Of a stretch of 64,000 nucleotides of DNA, positions 56,440-63,707 are shown one piece after another. The stretch comes from Cupriavidus sp. D384 (lineage in GTDB: Bacteria; Pseudomonadota; Gammaproteobacteria; Burkholderiales; Burkholderiaceae), in NCBI RefSeq assembly GCF_001652915.1, contig NZ_BBQI01000059.1, forward strand, positions 1-64,000, given 5' to 3'. Positions within the stretch are counted from its first letter, which is position 1; every line of letters starts with the position of its first letter. The notes below the pieces were generated by a model. The model made no database searches. It was not told the origin of the DNA and was given only the letters and a program-made list of their open reading frames with translations. Both the position numbers and the translations under genes were made by a program.

Positions 56440-56705
56440 AGGCCGGAACATCGCGGTCGGTTCTGCCCGTGTCCGCGAGCCTGAAGCCGGCCGCCATGTC
56501 GTTCTTTCCGGTTGCCCGATGTTACCCACACGCGCGGCGTTGCGGCACTCTACGGGCCCCGGCGTGCTGCACGATGTTACACCTGCCGTAAACGCGCCCT
56601 TATGCGTTTCCTTCGATGAAGCCGTCATTCGGCGCGGCATGCTCTTCGATAGTCCCGCGTGCCGCGTTGGGCGGAGCCCTCTCCCTTCGGAGCGGGATTC
56701 CCGTT

Positions 56706-56783
56706 GAACGCCTGCGGCGCGAATGAGGGAAGTGAGGACAGCGGGCCGGCTTGCCGGTTAGCTACCCTCACATATCCTGCCCG
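56706..56783 (+). repeat. structured element copy 2
   Basis: Same layout as 54866-54942: a small CGCC-TGC-GGCG hairpin, then GCGAATGAGG, then a long hairpin from GTGAGG (left) to CCTCAC (right) with inner CCGGC/GCCGG, then ATATCCTGCCCG. Relative to copy 1 an A:T pair in the outer stem is replaced by G:C, a compensatory change. Same orientation as copy 1. Confidence 0.55.
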
Positions 56784-57092
56784 CGTTCCTCGCTTCATCC
56801 TTCCTCTATGCAAGCACGCGGCTCTCGCAAAGATGCTTTATCGAAACAGCATTGGCGCTTTATTTCACCGACGCCAAACCTTTACACTAGCTTTGCCGAC
56901 CGGGTCGCTCGGTGCCCCACGATGGGTGGGATGCGACTAGCGCGAACGCGCTCGTCTCACAAGCATTGGGGGGGTAGATTCGGCGTGGAGCAGCGGCGGA
57001 CTTCTCGGGCAATGCATGAGGGGGGATTCGGCGTACGGGTCTAGCGTCTACCTTAGACAACGGCTGCAGAACCAACCTACTACGGATCTCCT

Positions 57093-57332
57093 ATGGCTAC
57101 TCGCAGACACTTGGCGGAACGCATCCGAGAGGAACGCGAAATCCGCCAGTTTCTTCACCCCAGAACGTTCCGAAAGAAACATCAGACCCTCATATCGCTC
57201 CTCCGACAATCACCACGGCGGGTGGTCGTCCGCAGGCAACTAACCTTATTGCCGCTTCGAGAGCGGCAGGCGCGGGCAGCCAAGACTGCGGAGATCGGTC
57301 TTCCAGACGACCACCGCGCAAACGATAGGTAG
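57093..57332 (+). CDS. small basic hypothetical protein
   Basis: A 79-aa, very arginine-rich predicted protein (MATRRHLAERIREEREIRQF, then RVVVRRQLTLLPLRERQARA). It starts at an ATG after GGATCTCCT, with no good ribosome site, and no family is recognised. It lies between the second structured repeat and the origin-like region. It could be a small DNA-binding protein of the replication module or a chance frame. Confidence 0.3.
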   Translation: MATRRHLAERIREEREIRQFLHPRTFRKKHQTLISLLRQSPRRVVVRRQLTLLPLRERQARAAKTAEIGLPDDHRANDR

Positions 57333-57461
57333 TGGACTGACGATGCCTCAGCTTTTGCCTTCCCGGCTCAGACCTGGCGTCCAGCCCGGATTGAATTGCA
57401 GGTACATCTTCCCGTGCAGATTCCGAATCAGCGATGAGCGTCGGAGAAGGTGCAAGTCTGC

Positions 57462-57740
57462 TTGTCCACAGGATGCCCGAGCACTACCTGTTGCGTACGT
57501 GAAAACTACTTGGAGAGACTACTTGCCGCGAACAGGGAAGCGCAAATTCTCTTTTTCTAACAACAAGTTAGATCTCTTCGTGCCCGCTGCAGTATCGGTG
57601 TTTCAGCGAACTCGTATCGGCGTTTCAGCGTGTTCTTATCGGTGTTTCAGCGTGAATAACTATTGCCCCCTGTGCCCATCGCCTTGCTGGACAAGGCGAT
57701 GGGCAATTTGAGGCCGATATCGGCGTTTCAGCGTGGATAA
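57462..57740. other. iteron-type replication origin (oriV-like)
   Basis: Four copies of TATCGGYGTTTCAGCG start at 57593, 57615, 57637 and 57718. The first three are spaced exactly 22 bp, and the fourth is near the 3' end of repA. DnaA-box-like sequences are TTGTCCACA (57462) and CGTGGATAA (57731), with CGTGAATAA at 57651. An AT-rich segment lies at 57545-57575. A perfect 13-bp inverted repeat (57674-57686 with 57692-57704) separates iterons 3 and 4. This is the expected make-up of an iteron plasmid origin served by the adjacent RepA. Confidence 0.75.
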
Positions 57741-57746
57741 GCCATC

Positions 57747-58859
57747 CTATCCACTAACTTGTCCCCGCAATAATTGACCGTTCCTCATGCCAAGTCTGGC
57801 CAGCTCATGACCGCCAGCGGCGGCAACAGAAGCCGACTGCCCATCCTGGCGGACGAGTCCGAGCTTTACTTCACTGACATGGGGTGGACTAGGGAGCAAT
57901 CGGAGCCCGTCTCGTTCGGGTACAACGCGCGCAGAAGGATACAGCGTGCGCACCTCGCGTAAGCAGCGATGGAACGCCTCTCGAAAGTGCGCCATCCCTT
58001 GAGCGGTAGGCGGGTAGCCTGCGCCGAACTGGAAACGCAAGGATATCCAAGGAATCAGCACCGGCCGGCGCAGGATAAACATGCGCCAGGTCAACCACAG
58101 GTAAAGGTCGATCGCCAGCGGGGACCGTAACACACGCAGCACTCGAAGATCGAATGGAACAGCATGGTCCATGCACTCGCGAAAAAAAGCTTCCGACACT
58201 ATGACCTTGCTTTGCCACAGTGACCGTTCGTGCGGCCTCTTAGGATCCCAGAGCAACATGCCCTTATCGGACAGCACCAAGTTTTCGTACTCGTAGCCCT
58301 GACCGTGATGTGGCGTTACCCTGATCATTGTGCCGAACAGCTTGGTGGCCTGCCGTTTAAGTCGCGAGATATCGCCGCGCTCACCTCCGTTTGTTGATAG
58401 CCCGAGCTTGCCTGCAAATTCCGCCAGGCTTTTACCCAGGTTCAACTCGCGCGAGCGGGTCCTCTTGACCTCTCGTGTCACCCATGCCGCAATAGTTCGA
58501 GGTAACTTGCCGTAAGGCAAGCCAACGTCGGGAGCAACAATCATAGTGATGGATGCTAGGCCGTTGTCGCGCTGGAAATGCGCACCATCTACTTTCTTGT
58601 GCGGCAACGATGCCCAGATCATGGCTCGCGCCATACACCCGACCTCTTTGGCCTCCTCGGCGTCTTGGGCTTGTATCGCAATCGCCGCGGCAATTAGGCG
58701 CTCAATTTTGTTTCCCGAACGGATCTCTATCGAGTCAGCGGCAGGCTGCTGTTTAATAGTTCCCAACGGTTGGGCGAGATGGAGCACGGGCAGGTGATCC
58801 GATTGAACGTCATTCGCTGAGCGCCGCATTTGCTTGCGCAAGTGCAAGTCGTCGATCAT
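57747..58859 (-). CDS. repA: plasmid-type replication initiator RepA
   Basis: A 370-aa protein with the core of plasmid-encoded RepA_C-type initiators. It shows GLASITMIVAPDVGLPYGKLPRTIAAWVTREVKRTRSRELNLGKSLAEFAGKLGLSTNGG near residues 105-165, which is the winged-helix region, then SDKGMLLWDPKRP and a second winged-helix part (VPFDLRVLRVLRSPLAIDLYLWLTWRM). It should bind the iterons just 3' of the gene and open the origin. Its ATG overlaps the stop of the upstream AlpA-like gene (ATGA), so the two are coupled. Presence in a chromosomal island suggests autonomous replication after excision. Confidence 0.8.
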   Translation of the reverse strand: MIDDLHLRKQMRRSANDVQSDHLPVLHLAQPLGTIKQQPAADSIEIRSGNKIERLIAAAIAIQAQDAEEAKEVGCMARAMIWASLPHKKVDGAHFQRDNGLASITMIVAPDVGLPYGKLPRTIAAWVTREVKRTRSRELNLGKSLAEFAGKLGLSTNGGERGDISRLKRQATKLFGTMIRVTPHHGQGYEYENLVLSDKGMLLWDPKRPHERSLWQSKVIVSEAFFRECMDHAVPFDLRVLRVLRSPLAIDLYLWLTWRMFILRRPVLIPWISLRFQFGAGYPPTAQGMAHFREAFHRCLREVRTLYPSARVVPERDGLRLLPSPPHVSEVKLGLVRQDGQSASVAAAGGHELARLGMRNGQLLRGQVSG

Positions 58860-59209
58860 TGGCCCGCCCCCACAATCACTTTCGCTGGGCGGCTTGCCGC
58901 ACCCCCCTGTAGTCGCTGCTTGGCGACTTGTTCAGCCTTCGTGGGCCTTCCCCTACGTCGAGTCTCAACACCGCAAATAGCGGCCTGAAGAGATGTGGAA
59001 CCACCGTCGACATGATCGGCCAGCCATTGCTCAACGTCCTCAGCACGCCATAGCAGCCGTTTGGTCCCAGGAAGCCGGCAGATGGGTGGAAGAGATCGCG
59101 GATTGCGCGTAGCGTCGCTACGAACGCTCGCTACGGACTTGTGGAGGCATTGCGCCAGTTGGTCGACCGTCAGAAGGACGGCCGGCGTTGCGACAGAAGA
59201 CTGTCTCAT
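58856..59209 (-). CDS. AlpA/MerR-like DNA-binding protein
   Basis: A 117-aa protein with an N-terminal MerR-type helix-turn-helix like AlpA and excisionase proteins: LLTVDQLAQCLHKSVASVRSD, then LPPICRLPGTKRLLWRAEDVEQWL (about residues 12-65). A basic tail with RRRGRPTKAEQVAKQ follows. It is coupled to repA by a 4-bp overlap. It may act as excisionase, as repressor of the repA operon, or both. The upstream region 59210-59450 contains repeats that could be its binding sites. No strong ribosome site precedes the ATG. Confidence 0.75.
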   Translation of the reverse strand: MRQSSVATPAVLLTVDQLAQCLHKSVASVRSDATRNPRSLPPICRLPGTKRLLWRAEDVEQWLADHVDGGSTSLQAAICGVETRRRGRPTKAEQVAKQRLQGGAASRPAKVIVGAGQ

Positions 59210-59271
59210 TTCGATAACCCAGTAAGCCGGCTAGGGTCATCAAGTAGTTGCGCCGTTGAGCTACTCGGTGA

Positions 59272-59447
59272 TTGACCAGGGCGACACCGGGGCCCGGCCT
59301 TGTGTGTGTGAAATCACGGTGTCGAGGCGAGCCCGCAGTGCGAACGGGGCTCTCTAGTCATCGAACCAACTGCGCAGGGCGCAGTTGGCCGGTAGTTGAC
59401 CTGGGCACACCAAAGCCCGGCCTTGTGGGTGTGAAGTCACGGTGTCA
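59272..59447. repeat. direct repeats flanking a palindrome upstream of the AlpA-like gene
   Basis: A roughly 50-bp segment (59272-59324) recurs at 59396-59447 with few changes; both end in CCCGGCCTTGTG-GTGTGAA-TCACGGTGTC. Between them lies the perfect palindrome CCAACTGCGC-AGG-GCGCAGTTGG (59367-59389). It sits 60-240 bp upstream of the alpA-repA operon and 190 bp from the attachment site, so candidate roles are operator or integrase/excisionase arm sites. Confidence 0.55.
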
Positions 59448-59586
59448 GGTACAAACGCCCGCGTAGCAGGCGAGCAAAGTCTAGCAGCAGTGTTGCGCAG
59501 TGTCATGCATGTCAGTAGGTGTGGCACGTTGGTCGAATGCCACAAATCTGCCACACCGGATGTGCAAATACCCGCATCCCAAAGCA

Positions 59587-59626
59587 AAACAACGCACTAC
59601 ATCGCTAGACATAGTGCGTTGTTTTA
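59587..59626 (-). terminator. element-borne terminator for tRNA-Ala
   Basis: A perfect 12-bp stem (AACAACGCACTA with TAGTGCGTTGTT) lies 13 bp 3' of the tRNA on the minus strand, followed by TTTTGCTTT. It replaces the original terminator now stranded at 48889-48930, to which it is closely similar. Confidence 0.82.
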
Positions 59627-59638
59627 CAAGGAAAATCC

Positions 59639-59683
59639 TGGTGGACCGAAGGAGGATCGAACTCCCGACCTCTGCATTGCGAA
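59639..59683. repeat. attachment site within tRNA-Ala 3' half
   Basis: A 45-bp segment identical to 48940-48984. It restores the 3' half of the tRNA gene, so host tRNA function is kept after integration. Confidence 0.93.
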
Positions 59684-59714
59684 CGCAGCGCTCTCCCAGC
59701 TGAGCTATCGGCCC
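59639..59714 (-). tRNA. tRNA-Ala (anticodon CGC)
   Basis: A 76-nt cloverleaf on the minus strand with CCA encoded. The acceptor stem GGGCCGA pairs with TCGGTCC, which includes a G-T wobble. The D-loop is AGCTCAGCTGGGAGAG, the anticodon arm CTGCG-TTCGCAA-TGCAG reads CGC, and the T-arm is GGGAGTTCGATCCTCC. It reads codon GCG, common in this GC-rich genome. It is the integration target of the island. Confidence 0.95.
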
Positions 59715-59783
59715 ATCGCGACTGATTGTAGCCGAATCCCGAGCGGCCTTTCAATCGCATCGATCCAACACTTTGGCCTCGAT

Positions 59784-61508
59784 TCAGGCGGCTGCCATGC
59801 CTGGATTTCCGTCCATGCCGCGCACCGTTGGCAGGTTCAGTGGGCGGGCGCTGACTTCCTTGCTGGCGCGCAGCCACTGGGCCATCACGTCCCAGATCGG
59901 GGCGCCGCCGGTCTGGCGGGCTTCCTCCGAAACGGGGGCCCAGCCGGCCACCTTGTAGGTCTTGCCGGCATCCACGGGCTGGCCGCCCAGGCGCATGTCG
60001 GTGATGCGCTTGCCGATCGGCTGGTTCGGGTCGATCGTGTATTGCAGCCCGCCCACGCGCACCATATCGCCGCCCTGCTGGTAGTACGGGTCGGGGTTGA
60101 ACAGGTTGTCGGCCACGTCTTCCAGGATGGTTTTGATCGTCTCGCCGGTCATCGGCGTCACGGTGGTGTACGGGTACGTGATGGCCGTCTGGTCCATCAG
60201 CGCTTCCATCGTGATGTTCTCCCCCGGCAGCAGCGTGGTGCCCCAGCGGAAACCTGGCGAAAATGCGATCTGGGCGTCCTGCACGGCCATCAGGCCATCC
60301 AGGATCAGCTGGTCGAAGGTGCCATTGAAGTTGCCGCGCCGGTACAGCAGGCCGCGGTTCACGGCCAGCACTTCGCCGAGCTTGCTCTCGTAGGGCGCAC
60401 GCACCTTCTGGATCAGCGCGTTCATCTTCGGATCGGCCGGCAGGTAGTTGGCGAAGACCGGCAGCAGCTTGTACCGGAAGTCGGTCACCTTGCCGTTGCG
60501 CACGTCGAAGTCCAGCACGCCCAGAAACTTGCCGTTCGACCCCGCATTGGTCACCAGCGTGACGCCGCCAGGGTTCTTCACCGGCACCGGCGCCGGCATG
60601 CCGTCGTGGGTATGGCCGCCCAGGATGGCATCGAGCCCGCGCACGCGCGACGCCAGCTTCAGGTCGACATCCATGCCGTTGTGCGACAGCAGTACCACCA
60701 CCTTCGCACCCTTGCCGCGCACTTCTTCGATCACCTGCTGCAGGTTCTCTTCCTGGATGCCGAAGGTCCAGTCGGGCACCAGGTAACGGGGGTTGGCGAT
60801 GGGCGTGTACGGGAACGCCTGGCCGATGATGGCCACCGGCACACCATTCATCTCGCGAATCACGTAAGGATCGAAGACCGGGTCGCCGAAGTCGTTGGTC
60901 TTCACGTTCTGGGCCAGGAACGACACCTTGCCCTTGAAGTCGTTGTCGACGATCTGCTTGACGCGATCCGCGCCAAGCGTCATCTCCCAGTGCGGCGTCA
61001 TCACGTCGACGCCAAGCTGCAGCGCGGCATCGACCATGTCCTGCCCCCTGGTCCACAGCGCCGTGGCAGACCCTTGCCAGGTGTCGCCGCCGTCCAGCAG
61101 CAGCGCGCCGGGGCGGGTGGCCTTCATGCGCTGGATCAGCGTCGACAGATGGGCAAACCCGCCCACCTTGCCGTAGCGGCGCGCCGCTTCCGTGAAATCG
61201 AGGTATGTGAAGGCGTGCGCGGTGGCGCTGCCGGGCGCGATGCCGTACTGGCGCAGGAATGCGTCGCCCACCAGATGCGGCGGCTTGCCGGCCCACTCGG
61301 CCACGCCCAGGTTCACGTTCGGCTCGCGGAAATGCACCGGCCTCAACTGCGCGTGGCAATCGGTAAAGTGCAGCAGGTGGACGTTGCCGAAGCGCGGCAC
61401 GTCATAAAGCTGCGCGGCGGCCTGGGCCGCCTGGGCGTCGCCGCCGGGGAATGTCATGCCTCCGGCACCGGCCACGGCCAGCACCTGCAGGAACTCGCGT
61501 CGGTTCAT
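59784..61508 (-). CDS. soxB: thiosulfohydrolase SoxB
   Basis: Periplasmic di-manganese enzyme (574 aa) that releases sulfate from SoxY-bound sulfur intermediates in thiosulfate oxidation. A Tat-like signal (MNRREFLQVLAVAGAGG) is followed by the 5'-nucleotidase-type metallophosphatase motifs: LLHFTDCHAQLRP near residue 45, LLLDGGDTWQGSA near 135, LLSHNGMDVD near 297 and GGHTHDGMPAP near 320. It starts 31 bp after the thioredoxin gene on the same strand. Last gene of the sox cluster in this window, next to tRNA-Ala. Confidence 0.95.
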   Translation of the reverse strand: MNRREFLQVLAVAGAGGMTFPGGDAQAAQAAAQLYDVPRFGNVHLLHFTDCHAQLRPVHFREPNVNLGVAEWAGKPPHLVGDAFLRQYGIAPGSATAHAFTYLDFTEAARRYGKVGGFAHLSTLIQRMKATRPGALLLDGGDTWQGSATALWTRGQDMVDAALQLGVDVMTPHWEMTLGADRVKQIVDNDFKGKVSFLAQNVKTNDFGDPVFDPYVIREMNGVPVAIIGQAFPYTPIANPRYLVPDWTFGIQEENLQQVIEEVRGKGAKVVVLLSHNGMDVDLKLASRVRGLDAILGGHTHDGMPAPVPVKNPGGVTLVTNAGSNGKFLGVLDFDVRNGKVTDFRYKLLPVFANYLPADPKMNALIQKVRAPYESKLGEVLAVNRGLLYRRGNFNGTFDQLILDGLMAVQDAQIAFSPGFRWGTTLLPGENITMEALMDQTAITYPYTTVTPMTGETIKTILEDVADNLFNPDPYYQQGGDMVRVGGLQYTIDPNQPIGKRITDMRLGGQPVDAGKTYKVAGWAPVSEEARQTGGAPIWDVMAQWLRASKEVSARPLNLPTVRGMDGNPGMAAA

Positions 61509-61538
61509 GCTGTTATCCGTTTGATCCGCAGCGCCCGG

Positions 61539-62033
61539 CTACGGCTTGCCGTAGCGCGCCAGCGCGGCCACGTCGTCGTCGATCATCTCGCCGACTTCCT
61601 TCTGCACCACACGCCCCTGCGCATCAAGCACGTACAGCTCGGGCAGGCCCTTGCGGGCACCGAAGGCACGGCGCAGCGCATCGGAATCCATCGCCGCCGG
61701 GAATGTATAGCCGCGCTGTTTCAGGTACGCCACGGCGTCCTGCGGCTGCTTGTCGATGCTGATGGTCAGCACCTGCAGCCTGGTGCCGCGCGTCTTGTCG
61801 TAGAGCGCCTGCAGGCGCGGATTCTGCAGCGCGCAGAACGGGCACCACGACGCCCAGAGCTCGATCACCACCGGCTTGCCCGCCCATTGCGAGGCAGGCA
61901 CCGTGTGGCCGTCGAGCAGTTTTACGTCAGGCAGGTGGATGGTGTCACCCACCTCTGCGCCATGGGCGAGTGCGCCGGCCATGCCGAGCACGGCCAGCAG
62001 CCACATCGTCGCCACGCGCCGTGCCCGCATCAC
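61539..62033 (-). CDS. TlpA/SoxW-type thioredoxin
   Basis: A 164-aa exported thioredoxin. An N-terminal hydrophobic signal (MWLLAVLGMAGALAHGA) is followed by the redox motif in ELWASWCPFCALQNPRL near residues 58-74 (CPFC) and DAQGRVVQKEVGE near 140. In sox clusters such proteins (SoxW) keep SoxYZ or c-type cytochrome thiols reduced. It lies between soxX (7-bp gap) and soxB (30-bp gap), supporting that role. Confidence 0.85.
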   Translation of the reverse strand: MMRARRVATMWLLAVLGMAGALAHGAEVGDTIHLPDVKLLDGHTVPASQWAGKPVVIELWASWCPFCALQNPRLQALYDKTRGTRLQVLTISIDKQPQDAVAYLKQRGYTFPAAMDSDALRRAFGARKGLPELYVLDAQGRVVQKEVGEMIDDDVAALARYGKP

Positions 62034-62040
62034 GCAGCCC

Positions 62041-62697
62041 TTACTGGTTGACCGGCGATGCCGGGTCCAGCAGCAGGGCCATCACGTCGCGGATCTGCTG
62101 TTCGGTCAGGATGCCCTTGTGGCCGAAACGCGGCATGTTCGAGCACGCGCTGTACGCGTTCGAATCCCAGATCTTGCCCCACGTGTAGCGCACCACGTCC
62201 GGCGAGTTGCCACGCAGCTTTCCGTAGTTGTAGAGCGACGGGCCGATATTGCCGAACGAGATCTCGGCCTTGGTCAGCTGGTGGCAGGCGTAGCAGTTGG
62301 CACCGTTGGGCGCGCCCACCTGGTCCGAAAACTGCATGCCGCGGCCGTTCTGGGCGATCTTCTCGCCTTCCTTCCAGTCGCCGATGAAGTTGTTGTCGGC
62401 CGGGTACTTCACCTGCTTCAGTTCCGCCGCCTCCACCTTCTTCGCCACGGCGGCCGGCACGTGCAGGCGATCCGGGTACTGGCTGCAGGCCTTCTGCGTG
62501 GCGTCCTGGTTGATCACGCCCTCGACCGTGGCCGGCCCCTTCGACGTGAACGACGATTCGATCATCTGGCGCACGTCGGCGTCGGAAACCTTCACCGGCT
62601 TGTCGGCCTTGGTGCCCTTGGCGGCGGTCTGCGCATGCGCGCCCGAGGCGGCCAGCAGCACCAGCGCGGCGGCGGCCATCGTATGGAGTGTCTTCAT
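62041..62697 (-). CDS. soxX: sulfur oxidation c-type cytochrome SoxX
   Basis: A 218-aa periplasmic cytochrome with a signal peptide (MKTLHTMAAAALVLLAASGAHA), the haem site CYACHQ near residue 140 and the distal Met in SACSNMPRFGHKGIL near 188. SoxX with SoxA attaches sulfur substrates to SoxY and passes electrons on. The start at 62697 gives a clean signal peptide. The open frame to 62898 lies inside soxA in another frame and is rejected. Confidence 0.92.
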   Translation of the reverse strand: MKTLHTMAAAALVLLAASGAHAQTAAKGTKADKPVKVSDADVRQMIESSFTSKGPATVEGVINQDATQKACSQYPDRLHVPAAVAKKVEAAELKQVKYPADNNFIGDWKEGEKIAQNGRGMQFSDQVGAPNGANCYACHQLTKAEISFGNIGPSLYNYGKLRGNSPDVVRYTWGKIWDSNAYSACSNMPRFGHKGILTEQQIRDVMALLLDPASPVNQ

Positions 62698-62714
62698 GTT
62701 GTTCTGCTCCGTGC

Positions 62715-63569
62715 TCAGCGCTTCATGTTCGGGCCGTCGTACGTGCCGCCGTTGGCGTTCTTCGCCAGGAACATCGTCAGGGCGGTGATCACGTCGGAGC
62801 CGTAGGCCGGTTCGGGGAATCGCTGCTGGCGCAGGCAGTCGTACAGGCGGTGCTGCATCGTGCGGACCTCGCCCTGCGACACGCGGTACGCCGGCCACGT
62901 GGTGTACGCAGCCTGGGCACCCTTCTGGGTCATCAGGTTCGGCAGGTCCTGCAGGCGGATGCGCTGGCCGTCCACGGCGTGGCAGGTGGCGCAGGCAAAG
63001 TCATAGGCGCCGGCACGGTAGAAGAACATCTTCTGGCCCAGGGCGTAGACGCGTTTTTCCTCGGGGTGCGTCAGCTGGACGTTCATCTTCACGCCGCGCG
63101 ATTCGCCGGTCAGGAAGGCGGCCAGGCGCTCGATGTCCGACGGCTTGCCCTGCGATGCAAAGTGGTTCTTCGTGGCCTCTTCCTGCGTCAGGCCCTGCAG
63201 CGTCACGCGGCAGTACGCCAGGCGCTGCTCCAGGTCCATCACCTTGTTGGTGTCCTTGAAGTAGCGCGGCAGCTCGGCGTAGGCGCCCTTGGTCACGCCG
63301 GGGCCCTTGCCCAGGTCGCATTGCTCAAGCGACGCGTTCTTCGGGCCGGCAGGCTTCTTCCACAATTCTTCGCCGGCGGCTTCCCACAGCTCGGCGGGAT
63401 TGCCTTCGGCCAGCATCTGGCGGTACTTGGCGATTTCCTCGGCGGTGTTGTCCTGCGCCAGCGCGGGGCCGGACAGCGTCGCGGTGACGGCGGCCGCCAC
63501 GGCGCCCAGCGCCACCAGCGCGGGGGCCACGGTGCGGCGCAGACGGCGGATGTTGCGCACGGTAACCAT
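62715..63569 (-). CDS. soxA: sulfur oxidation c-type cytochrome SoxA
   Basis: A 284-aa periplasmic cytochrome partner of SoxX. After the signal peptide (ending GPALAQD near residue 40) the conserved LEQCDLGKGPGVTKGAYAELPRYFKDT segment is near 85-111, and the single haem site CATCHAVDGQRIRLQDLPNL is near 198-217. Only one CxxCH is present, as in mono-haem SoxA proteins. The Paracoccus type has two. The ATG at 63569 has GGAG 9 bp upstream. A start at 63599 is possible. Confidence 0.92.
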   Translation of the reverse strand: MVTVRNIRRLRRTVAPALVALGAVAAAVTATLSGPALAQDNTAEEIAKYRQMLAEGNPAELWEAAGEELWKKPAGPKNASLEQCDLGKGPGVTKGAYAELPRYFKDTNKVMDLEQRLAYCRVTLQGLTQEEATKNHFASQGKPSDIERLAAFLTGESRGVKMNVQLTHPEEKRVYALGQKMFFYRAGAYDFACATCHAVDGQRIRLQDLPNLMTQKGAQAAYTTWPAYRVSQGEVRTMQHRLYDCLRQQRFPEPAYGSDVITALTMFLAKNANGGTYDGPNMKR

Positions 63570-63707
63570 TGGGGGATTCTCCTCGCCATCGCGCCGCATG
63601 GCTGGCGGACGGACGGCCTTCTTGTGCGGGTCCGGCGGCTCGTTGCCGGACGGCTTGTCAGTGAACCCGGGCGGCCCGCGACGATCCGCAGCGCCTGCCC
63701 CGATCCA

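Larger units (their letters stand above)
48940..59683. mobile_element. integrated element at tRNA-Ala(CGC)
   Basis: A 10.7-kb island between perfect 45-bp direct repeats of the tRNA-Ala 3' end. It carries a tyrosine integrase at one end and a RepA/AlpA-type replication module with iterons at the other. In between are AT-richer cargo genes, an unknown gene, a ligD remnant and repeated hairpins. No conjugation, capsid or transposase genes are visible, so it is either an integrative plasmid-like island or one mobilised by a helper. Excision would leave one intact tRNA gene. Confidence 0.88.

Noticed and set aside
55680..56531. A 283-codon minus-strand frame
   Set aside because: Antisense to the 231-aa gene, and it spans the 14-bp hairpin.
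57343..57711. A 122-codon plus-strand frame across the iterons
   Set aside because: It overlaps the origin repeats, has no ribosome site, and has a Cys/Arg-rich random-looking composition.
57593..57733. Short repeats that might be a CRISPR array
   Set aside because: 16-bp units at 22-bp spacing leave only 6-bp spacers. With repA and DnaA-like boxes next to them they are iterons.
59442..62051. An 869-codon plus-strand open frame across the tRNA and sox genes
   Set aside because: It is antisense to soxB and the thioredoxin gene, runs through the tRNA, and its His/Arg/Gly-rich composition is typical of GC-rich shadow frames.
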